From the NCBI GenBank assembly GCA_039566865.1, contig CM076949.1, positions 23,846,501 to 23,910,500 on the forward strand: a stretch of 64,000 nucleotides of DNA, in the 5' to 3' direction. The translations under genes were made by a program, and so were the position numbers. Below the pieces are notes generated by a model. It was not told the origin of the DNA. It saw nothing but the letters and a program-made list of their open reading frames with translations, and ran no database searches. Below, piece by piece: positions 31,515 to 40,650 of the stretch (position 1 is its first letter; each line of letters begins with the position of its first letter). This DNA comes from Aurelia coerulea (taxonomy: Eukaryota > Cnidaria > Scyphozoa > Semaeostomeae > Ulmaridae).

Positions 31515-32025
31515 GACCTTGTTTGAATCAATCTGACAAATGGTTGCTATCTATGGCAGAGGAAAGGCAGAATAAATGGTCGCTTCAAAAACAGCACTTC
31601 TGTTGTTCTCTAGACTTGCCCCAAGTCTATTTCGTCAACTGTAATAAGGGAAGGGAAAGGGAAGGGAAGGGCTTTCCGGTACTAGACTTATTACAGTTGA
31701 CGAAACAGACTTGGGGCAAGTCTAGTTGTTCTCCAGCGATGTCAAAACGGGGTCAGAACGTTCAAAGAAAGGGTTCTAGCGTTGTCTGTAGATTTTTTCT
31801 ACATTCTTAAGAGGGTTGATATCGTTATTTATCTATAAGTATAAGGAAACACTGTAAACCCTTTTAGAAATGAAAAGAATTTGATTACCACGCTAGAATC
31901 CTTTCTTTCAAAATCTGCTTGATTTGACATTGCTAGATAACAAACGAAGTGCAGTTTTTGAAGCAACCAATTATTTTGCCTTCCCTCTGCCATAAATCAG
32001 CAACCACGTATCAGACTGACTCATA
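31515..32025. mobile_element. MITE with internal hairpin, copy 2, carrying a nested insertion
   Basis: TTGTTTGAATCAATCTGACA starts it and CAGACTGACTCATACACAGG ends it as inverted repeats. It shares CTTCAAAAACAGCACTTCTG, TTCTTAAGAGGGTTGATATC and AAACCCTTTTAG with the copy at 25010. The 114-bp element 31611-31724 is inserted in it. Confidence 0.78.
31611..31724. mobile_element. Palindromic MITE with exact 9-bp target duplication, copy 1 (Mutator-like)
   Basis: TAGACTTGCCCCAAGTCTAT at the left and ATAGACTTG-type inverse ACTTGGGGCAAGTCTA at the right. It is flanked by GTTGTTCTC at 31602-31610 and again at 31725-31733. The related uninterrupted site at 25150-25165 (reverse strand) reads GTTGTTCTCTAGCGAAG, confirming a 9-bp duplication. 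The loop holds GGGAAGGGAAAGG. Confidence 0.9.
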
Positions 32026-32027
32026 CA

Positions 32028-32281
32028 CAGGGATGGCGCCAGCGGGGGTGTTAGTGGGGCAGGAGCCCCCCAAAATTTCACTCAGCCCCCCCATCGGCAC
32101 TTAAATTTTCGACAATTTCTACGTACTGTCGGCATTTTCATAACCTAAACCTCCCGCTTTCTTTGCTGCGTTTTCATCTCAGTGAACTTGAATTGAACTC
32201 ATTCATAAAAAATTTCTGACTGTCGGCACTCTGGCAGTATTTGCCCCCCCTAGCAATTCTTCCCTGGCGCCATCTCTGCTC
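32028..32281. mobile_element. Probable degenerate MITE (ends GGATGGCGCCAG/CTGGCGCCATC)
   Basis: GGGATGGCGCCAGCGGGG near 32034 and CCCTGGCGCCATCTCTGC near 32263 are inverted. C-rich and G-rich runs flank TGTCGGCA repeats inside. No duplication resolved. Confidence 0.6.
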
Positions 32282-32861
32282 ATACAAGGTCGCCAACTCT
32301 AAGTTGAAGCCTGTCATGTGCAACTGTGTAAAAAAGAGGACAATTGAAGTTACAACTCCTCCACAGCAGCCAAATGAACTGGGCACAACTTTTTTGAGAC
32401 ACCCCAAAGTATCCCAGGCTACGTTGGAGTTTTCTTTGATATATCAAAGCAAGAATGACTGTGGTCGACCGAATAAGTTGGCTCCCACAATCGGCCAAAA
32501 TCTACATGATATTTTTACTCATCCAAGAAGGCCACACATGTTTCTATTTCTAGACTCCCAAAGTACGATATTTTTCAAATAAAGTTGTGGCTGTTTTAGG
32601 AAATCTAGTAATAATTAGATAAGAAGAAACCTTATCGTAATTGGTATGAGGAGAGATATGTTATCAAATCAAATGCGAGGGAGGGTTGAAAGATTGTTGC
32701 CACCACACCAAAATGAAATTTGTAACAATGAAAAGTACCATTTCTATGGATCAAGACACCCTCGCCATACCTCGCTGTAAAAACACAGTTATCTTATCCT
32801 ATCCTTTGTCTTTCAGTACACGTATGAATGGAAACAGTTCCTTTCCTTCAATATTTTCTCC

Positions 32862-33290
32862 TGTTTACATGGGAGTATTCAGCCCGGGCTGAAAATTTAG
32901 CCCTGCTACCTGAGGTGAAAATAATTTGCCATTACATGGAGAGTTTCAGCCCGGGCTGAAACTCTGTTTAGTGCGAAAAGTAGACAAAAGCGCATGCGTC
33001 ATTGATTTTTCAGCCCTGGCTGAAAAAATATTGGCCATTACATGGGCGCGCGTCACGTAAAACAATGTGGATTAACATGCTAATTAAGGGATTAACGTTT
33101 CCTCTCGGCTAGCACAAGGTGAGATGAAATTTCAGCCCGGGGCCAATTTTCAGCCCGGGGCGAAACATTTTCCATGTAATGGCAAATTGATATTTACAAG
33201 CTTTTGACCGTAGAGGAGGGCTGAAGTTTCACCTCGGTTAAACGGGCTGAATTTTCAGCCCGGGCTGAAAACTCCCATGTAAACATGTAA
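32862..33290. mobile_element. Fold-back MITE rich in CAGCCCGGGCTG palindromes
   Basis: Left TGTTTACATGGGAGTATTCA and right AAAACTCCCATGTAAACATG are inverted. The interior repeats CAGCCCGGGCTGAA and CCATTACATGG(A/G) motifs several times in both orientations. About 430 bp with no coding frame. Confidence 0.87.
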
Positions 33291-33937
33291 AATGGATGGA
33301 AAAACTTGACTAATTTGAATTGTAGTATCGCGCAAGGTGAACAATGATACAGTTGCAAGCCGAATGCGCAGTGTGAGAGAGAGAGAGAGATGAAGAGCTT
33401 CGTTATTTTGAACATATATGCGTAGTTTTCAGGCCCGTAGGAAGGAGCAGGGGGCCCAGCCCCGCAATAATGTTGCAAACAGTGGTGCCACCTCGCAAGA
33501 ATTAATTACGTGTATTGTTCTCTATTGTTTTAGGAACAAAAGTCCTCCAATGAGCAGCTGCTTCCTACGGCATAGGTAGTTTTGAAACACCCTTTGACAG
33601 TTAGCCTCACTTCAAGACGACTGATTCTCTGAAGTGAGGCTAACGAACCTTTATTTCATTGATCTTTTGAATTATTTCAGGACCGCACATAAGGTATTCA
33701 AATTTGCCATGCTATCAGCACTTGCAATACTCTGATCCAGGGTGGTCCCAGTTCTGTTACGATAAATCAACTCGGCCTATTCATTGGTTCGTTTCTCCTA
33801 CTAAAATCCTTACCCAGTGGTGCACATCATTACCCAGCGGCACACATCTTTGCTTTTGATCTTGACAATAATTTCTTCATTTGGTTCAGCAATTGTCCGT
33901 TGTCCAAATACGTCCAATATTTAGATGTGTTCACTGA

Positions 33938-34128
33938 TCATAGTCCTTGATGGGGAGATGAGATACGGTTTGTCAGAGGAAACTTGTGTCCCCCCTTGCA
34001 GTAGGTTAATGCTCATGCGCTCGTCAGAGTTCCAACCCAAAACGCTACTGCGCATGAGCATTAACCTACTGCACGGGGGGATGCACACGTTTCCTTGGAC
34101 AAACCGTATCTCGTCTCCCCGATAAGTC
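33938..34128. mobile_element. Hairpin element (ends GGGGAGATGAGATACGGTTT)
   Basis: GGGGAGATGAGATACGGTTT and AAACCGTATCTCGTCTCCCC are inverted, and the centre pairs TGCAGTAGGTTAATGCTCAT with ATGAGCATTAACCTACTGCA. The stem is about 80 bp. Confidence 0.88.
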
Positions 34129-34129
34129 C

Positions 34130-34552
34130 TACGTTACCCAAGGGCGCCTACCATGTAGAAAGTGTGTTTATTCCCGGTACTGTACGCGTAGTAATTGGTG
34201 TCCTATGACCCAGTCCTGTTAATATGTGTATATCATAAGAAAGTTTTTCTAGTTACAGGGATTTTCAAATTCTAACGTCTGTTAGAGTTGCCAATCAAAA
34301 ATCACGCTGTCTGATTCCCTGTGGCCAGATCGTATAACAAATGATATCGTATTACATAAACAACGGAATTTGAAACCACAAAGTTATTCATACGTCATCT
34401 TGACCTTGAGAGGACTGACGCTGTGTACTGCTTGGTCACGGTACGGTTCTAGGACACTCTCTGTACTGGGTCACAGGACACCAATTACTCTACAGTACTG
34501 GGAATAAACACACTTCCTACAAGGCAGGCGCCCTTGCGTTACCTAGGTATTT
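34130..34552. mobile_element. Fold-back element (ends CAAGGGCGCCT)
   Basis: Left CAAGGGCGCCTACCATGTAG and right AAGGCAGGCGCCCTTG are inverted. Inside, TAATTGGTGTCCTATGACCC is matched by GGGTCACAGGACACCAATTA. Flanks CGTTACC occur on both sides (just before and just after), suggesting a short target duplication of 7 bp or more. Confidence 0.78.
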
Positions 34553-35980
34553 TTCTAGGACAATCAACAAAAAAGGCCAATGCATTACATTGTTTTTCTT
34601 TGAAAATTCTGACTCAGCGGCAGCCCTCTTAGCTTGATTTAATTATTTGTTGCCGCCAGTGGTAACCTCTGAGGATACTCAATCGCTGATTATCTTGACC
34701 CAGTTAAAAATCTGCTGTCTTATAACTTGGAGTTGTTAATGGTTGGAGAGGAATTTTGGTTTGAGATGTTATTAGATTTCATGGCCTACTTTGAGGTTAG
34801 TTGCTTTTATATGTATTTGGCTTTCTTAATTGATTAGATTACCAGAAGCTGTTATGTCTCAAAAGTTCCAGGATTTTTGCCATTCAAACGCACTTTCAAG
34901 AAACCAGACGTTGGCAACTTCAAGCCTCGACGTTTAGCATTAAAAACGAGCTTTGCAGATCTTTGCAGCTCCATAAAGGTATAGGTTTATGGATGGTTTA
35001 ATTTAGAGGAAGGGGAGGGTGGACCTTTCAGCTAAAAGTCATGGGGATCTATCACAACTTAGACCGATAAAAATGTATCCTACATTCAAGCCACGCTCAA
35101 GACTCTAAAATGTGGGACCTTACTGTACTTCAAATGGTCATGGCCTATCAGAGCCGAATGCCAGGAATTCTGATAGTGAAATTGCAGTTTTGCTATTGAT
35201 TTCTTGCTAATTTGCTCCCAGACAGGGTACTTATGTTAAAGAAATTGCTCCTAAAGAGGACAAGAATTTCTAATCCTCAAAGGCACACCCCAGCACATTT
35301 GAAGCAGTGGTTTTTAGCCATACAAAAAATAGGGAGGGTAAGAGTCCACAATTTTCCGACTGGGGTGTAAAAAGGAGGTACACCCAGACATTTTTAGATT
35401 TTTCGATTACAATTTTAGCCAGACTTTAGAAAGTAGGGGTGTATTTACCCCCTCATACACTTAGGGGCTCTGCCAATGATTTGGGGGTCATGTGCCCTTT
35501 TGGGAGTATCATTATGGACAAGCAGAGCTTGAACTCAGAATGCCTAATGATGATTTTTACCATTCTTAAGACAGAAACATAACATCGACTGCATGGCCGA
35601 TTTCCAGAGCCTAAAATAATCCAAGCAGATTACCAAACAATTTGAAAACAACGAGATTGCGCAAGTTTACAAGGAATGAAAACAAAACAAAACAGGCTTA
35701 TCCCCACATTGCGGATATTTTGTATAGGAGTCCAAGTTCTATGCCAAATAAAATCCCCCCTCAGTCTGAAAAGCCGAGAAATTCCGGGTTCAGACTCCAA
35801 ATGAAGGTAAATGCGGCCGTAGGGCTGTTGATATTCTGTGCAAAAATCAGATTTTTTGCAATTTTCTGCAAGGTGTGATAGCCAGTGTTACAATTGCCCT
35901 GTGTTACAGTTGTCCCCGGTCTCCCCTTTAGAATTGCTTCGTAAATATGACTTTTACGCATCCCATTCTCAGATACAGAA
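34553..35980. other. Intergenic, no gene recognised
   Basis: About 1.4 kb of AT-rich sequence. No recognisable domain in any frame. The open frames at 35642-35961 have no homology that I recognise. Confidence 0.4.
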
Positions 35981-35994
35981 AGAGTGTTTTAGTA

Positions 35995-36320
35995 AACGCA
36001 CAGGAAAAAATATTTTCCCCTTCGTCACCATATCGTGTGTTATTTTCTTACGCCTATCCAATTTGTTTATTTGTGAAATGAATACTTTTTGGGAGAGTGC
36101 AAGGAAACCAGGGAGTCAAAAGTAAAAACGGACGAACGAGAGAAAGAGAAAGAGTCTCTTTGTTCCTTTTTACTCTCGTTCGTCCGTTTTTACTTTTGAC
36201 TCCCTTGTTTCCTTATTGCTCTCCCAAAAAAGTATTCATTTCACAAATAAACAAATTGGAAAGGCGTAAGAAAATAACACACGATATGGTGATAAAGGGG
36301 AAAATATTTTTTGAAATGAA
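35995..36320. mobile_element. Large hairpin / fold-back element
   Basis: Arms of ~150 bp: GGAAAAAATATTTTCCCC ... AATTTGTTTATTTGTGAAAT ... AAAAACGGACGAACGAGAG on the left, all found inverted on the right. The ~25-bp purine/pyrimidine loop is near 36143-36168. Confidence 0.88.
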
Positions 36321-36468
36321 ATATCTTTGAAATATTTTTTGAATTAACTGTAATATGGGCTTCCTGTGGTAAACGTGGCCCCATTTCACATGATAAGCAT
36401 GGGCGAGTAACGTAACTGAAAGTAACTCGCCCGAATCGCTTTCTCTTCTCTAGGAAATGCCATAAAAG

Positions 36469-38155
36469 ATGGTCTCTGTGACAGGAAAAAAGATCTCAAT
36501 CAAAGCTGTTCCAGAAAGAGAGAGAGAGAACTTTGAAGCAAGGTCACTGAATGAAACAACATCGGCGAAGGCAACATTCAAAATATTGACTCGTGATACT
36601 GAAGATATGAGCGGTAAGAACTTTGTCCTATTGTTTACGACAGGCATTCGATAATCCCTGCGACGTGAATTCATCCTAGCGGATAGTATATGAAAGCGAA
36701 GCCCACATCTTGCGATTTTCTTTCATCTGTTTGGATTTAGTTGACTATCAAAAGCAATAATGATCAATTGATTTTTATTTGCAGAAGATTACCCTTCAAA
36801 GCGATGTCATTTTTATGCACTCATGAAGTGAAGTATTGTCATATGAGCAAAGTCATCCCATATTCAAGGGCGTCACCAGAGGGTGAACTGTGGTGGACAC
36901 ATACGCGGATACATCTACCCAACTCTCTCAGATTAACATATGTTCTTAAGTAGAACAACGCCAAAAGCGCCAAAATGCGACTTTACTGGGTTTCGAACAC
37001 AGAACTGATTTGACTGCACATATGGGACTTATGATGTCAAAGTGTACGAATTGAATTCCAATGGCTGCACTTTTCATAATGGTCTACTTGCTTTTACGTT
37101 GCCCAAATTTATTATATGAAGACATTTTACTTCAATAACTATTCACAGTGATTGGTAAATGGCTACTAGAATTATTACATGAGTCCTTGTTTTCACTCCG
37201 TTCCCCATAACAATATCCTCACAGTATCCACATGACTATAACAATATATAACAATTCAATTCAATGTAGCAAAACTTAGACTTATATCATCAGTCTTGGT
37301 GGCTACATCCTGCCCTGCATCCTGAGAAACAAACGCATATGAATTTTGCTTACTCCCACAACAAGGGGATGATAAAATGCCAACAGTGGTCCTCTTTTTG
37401 TCGATTGATGGTCCTTGAGATTCCTCTAAAACCGAGGAGAAAATAATTGGGTATAGGTTGGGTAAGAATTTTCCGAGAAATGTCAAATCTTCTATTTTAG
37501 CACTGGCGAGCATGATATTGGGAGATGCATTCTAAGCCAAAGTGAAGGATCTTTCTTCAAAATTTTCCTCGTGCTCTTGATTCATAGGATAACTGTTACA
37601 AAACGATCAAGGTGTCCTTGTCGCTAATGGCAAGCATGATATTGGGAAATGCATTCTAAGCCAAAGTAAAAGGCGTGGCCCCAAAAATTTTCCCAGGGGC
37701 TTCGCCCCCACACCCCCTCATTTAAATTCCCCCCCACTTCATTTACCCTGGCCACGCCGCTGAATGCCAACAAACCTCAAAATTTATGTTAAAGTACAGA
37801 AACAAATCACAAGGAGTGGGTCTCTAACACCCACACTCGATCTTACAATCCCTGCCCAACACTGTAACATTGTAACAAAACTGCGGTCTGTGACGTAAAA
37901 CCTCTTCAGTGACAACGAATGAAAGAAAAGGATGTTTGGGGATTTATAAATAAAGAGAAAACACACTAAAGAAAGAAAGAACAATCACGGGAGAGCAAAA
38001 TAACAAATAATAAAGATAATAATCTTATACACAGTTCATTTGAGTTATCTCATAATTGAAGTTAGTTACTGTGAAACTTTGTTTTTGTTGCAGAGAGCAA
38101 GGTAGCAAGCATACGAAGCAAGAGGGTCAATTTGGAACTCCTAAAGAATTTCTGA
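36469..38155 (+). CDS. Candidate two-exon small gene, function unknown
   Basis: Exon A (36454-36613) has a strong acceptor CTTTCTCTTCTCTAG and an ATG at 36469 with an in-frame TAA just upstream. It reads MVSVTGKKISIKAVPERERE ... RDTEDMS and ends in phase 1 at GTAAGA. Exon B (38094-38157) has acceptor TTTTTGTTGCAG and donor GTAAGT. Joined, it gives SKVASIRSKRVNLELLKNF and a TGA at 38153-38155, 68 residues in all. The donor 3 nt after the stop suggests either a spliced 3' UTR or that exon B is normally read in another frame. I recognise no family. It is lysine/arginine-rich with no membrane segment. Could be chance. Confidence 0.3.
37655..37763. mobile_element. Short palindromic element with GGCGTGGCC ends
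   Basis: AAAGGCGTGGCCCC at the left and CTGGCCACGCC at the right are inverted, with GGGGCTTCGCCCCC as a central hairpin and C-rich arms. About 100 bp. Confidence 0.6.
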
Positions 38156-38407
38156 TCGTAAGTGATCTTTCATCTTTGCTTTGCAAGATCATAATTTCTG
38201 TGGTTCATTTGTTCTACCAAGCAAGTGACTTTTATTAAATTTTGAAATGTGACTTTCAAGTTTCTCGCTTCGTCATATTGGAATATTTGTTTTCAAACTA
38301 TTGGGTGCGTCAGATTAAAGTTTCGACGTTTGAAAAATCAACAAAACCTTATTTCTTCCAAGCCAATTTATAAACAGAGATAGGACATGGATTTTGCACT
38401 CACTTTT

Positions 38408-39000
38408 TTAACACCAACTAACATAGAGCTCAAATCCAATATGCCCCACAAATGACGGTGTTGAGGATACTGAACACTTTTTGTTGCATTGCCCTTCTTT
38501 TGATGAGGAACGACGTGATCTTCTCGCTGGAGTCCTTTCGCTACTGAGACCATTTGGGTACATTAATCCTTCAAATAAGGTTCTTACGGAGCTCTTACTG
38601 TATGGTGCTAAAGAACTTTCCAATGAAGTTAATAGGAATATATTACAATTAACTTTGCAGTATATCCATAAAACTGGTCGATTTGATTTAGATAATTCCA
38701 AACTTCATTACATGCCACCACCTTTCCCCGTTTAGTAGTAATTTACGAGTAGATTTTATATAGTTGTTCTTTTTGTTCATGTCATTTATTTTCTTGTCTT
38801 ATATTTTGACTAGTTTCTTCTTTTTCTTATATTATATATCTATATGTTAATGGCCTCAGGGTAGACATTGTAGTAGTATTGTAGGGTAGTTATGTAAGTA
38901 GTGTAGGGTAGCTCATATTGTAAAGTAGTTCTGTAAGTAGTGTAGTGTAGCTCGTAAATATATTGTAACTTTTTATTGGAATATATATAAAAAAAAAAAA
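38408..39000 (+). pseudogene. LINE 3' end, 5'-truncated, with poly-A tail
   Basis: An uninterrupted frame from about 38426 reads NPICPTNDGVEDTEHFLLHC, then PSFDEERRDLLAGVLSLLRP and GYINPSNKVLTELLLYGAKE, ending DNSKLHYMPPPFPV and TAG (38733-38735). The C-P-x(n)-EDTEHFLLHCP pattern is the Cys/His motif at the C-terminus of many non-LTR reverse transcriptases. A ~250-bp AT-rich 3' UTR ends in a 12-A tail (about 38989-39000). No RT catalytic core is present. The intact frame suggests a young insertion. Confidence 0.82.
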
Positions 39001-39001
39001 T

Positions 39002-40068
39002 TCTTTGAAAAGGTTGGTGTAAGATCCTACCACAGTTTTCTTTTAATTAAATGGCTTGAAAGGAACTCAGGGTACTTTCCTGTAAATCTGCCTTGGAAAT
39101 CTATAGTATCTAGATTTATTTCAAAATGGTGGCATTTGTTAAATTTGAGGCTATGCCGTCATCAAATTTCTAAATCCTAAGCAAGAGAAGCTACAGATTT
39201 CTGCTTGCCACCATATTGAAGACCTCCGTAAACAATGGTTTTCTTGAAGGTCGTAAACAATGGTTTTCTTGAAGGTCGTAAACTATGGTTTTCTTGAAGG
39301 TTATATCATTTTTCTTCTATTGGTTTAGGCAGGGCCGTCGCGAGGGAAGTCGAGGAAGTGGGGTGTAAACCTTGAATTTGCCGACAAGGGGCGTGGTTAT
39401 TGGGTGTGGTCGTTGAAAATTCAACCTTATCGTTGATACATGTTCTGTGATATGACAGTCACCCTTTGAAACGTGATTGTCGAAAAAGACTTTTGGCTGT
39501 CGGTTAATCCTTTGGCTAATCTTCTTGTAAAACTAAAAGGGTACCAAAATTGGGTAGGGAACTTCTGTAGGGCAGCGCGAGCGAAGCGAGCAAAATATTT
39601 GCGCATCTGCAACGGTTATACTAGGGTTATACTATCCTACATGTATGTAATCAAGAGACCATCTTAATTTACAGTCTGAAATTCTCGTAGTATCAGCGAT
39701 CTGGAGAATAGAATAGCTGAATTGGGGCTTCTCACATTTGGATGGACATTTGTCGGCAAATGCTGGCTTGAGGATCGAGCTTGATTTGCCGACAGCCACT
39801 TTTCCAGGGGGGGTGTCACACCCCCTACACCCCCCTATGGCGACGGCCCTGGGTTTAGGATTTAGGGTGATTAAATTGTTTCAAAATTTTCCATGAATTT
39901 TTTCAAAAATAATTAAATTGCTGCCATTTTGCAAAAAATCAAGATAGCAAGAAATGTCCACGGCAGATTTACAGCAAAGTACCATAAGTTCCTGTCAAGC
40001 CATTCAATTCAAAGCAAAATATCATAATTTTACACCCACCCTTTTAAAGACTTGAAAGATATAAGCCC
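39002..40068. mobile_element. ~500-bp fold-back MITE, copy 4, split by a 522-bp insertion
   Basis: The left half (39002-39329) and right half (39852-40068) together make one copy of the family at 18572. Features are AAATGGCTTGAAAGGAACTC at the left and GTTCCTGTCAAGCCATTCAA at the right. A local triplication of GGTCGTAAACAATGGTTTTC occurs at 39230-39290. Confidence 0.85.
39330..39851. mobile_element. hAT-like element with exact 8-bp target duplication
   Basis: Perfect 12-bp terminal inverted repeats CAGGGCCGTCGC/GCGACGGCCCTG and GGTTTAGG on both sides (39322-39329 and 39852-39859). The 8-bp duplication and CAG start fit the hAT superfamily. The 522-bp interior carries no transposase, so it is non-autonomous. 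It interrupts the older MITE 39002-40068. Confidence 0.92.
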
Positions 40069-40486
40069 TGTGCTACACCCTATCGTTAGACCGACTTAAA
40101 AAATTGGAATCTATGCAATAAATTTTGCCAATTTGTAAAATCAACGAAATCAATGTATATTTGCCAACAGATTTACGTGAAAGATCTAACACATGCATTT
40201 GGATCAAATTAAGCTGATTACACAGGCTAAAACTGCACTTCCAAATGTACTATTTATTACTCGAATGCAAATGTCTGCTTAGTTACAATTATAAAGCAGA
40301 GGCGAAAAAGAAATCTGAATTTTTTGTGCAAATATTCGTCAATATTTCGCGTATTGTCATGACAAGGGCAAGTAAATATGAATGAAATCCACGTGTTCTT
40401 GTTAGTCCAAGTATTAGCTACGACCTACCATAATTTTCTTTATTTGTGTTTTGTTTTTGATACAGAAGTTAATATGAAAGTACAGC

Positions 40487-40650
40487 ACTCTCCGTCGCAG
40501 AGGCTGTTTATTGGAAACCGAGCTTTCAACTAAAGCTTTCAGAACTGCGAAGGGGCCTCAGCCTTCGCAAGTTCCGACAGCTTTTCGTAGTTCTGAGAGC
40601 TTTAGTTGAAAGCTCGGTGTCAAACAAACAGCCTCTGCGACGGAGAGTGA
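40487..40650. mobile_element. Hairpin element (ends CTCTCCGTCGCAGAGGCTGT)
   Basis: CTCTCCGTCGCAGAGGCTGTTT at the left pairs with its inverse at the right end; GAGCTTTCAACTAAAGCTTTC pairs with GAAAGCTC-type inverse GAGCTTTAGTTGAAAGCTC. About 164 bp, flanked by different sequence. Confidence 0.87.
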
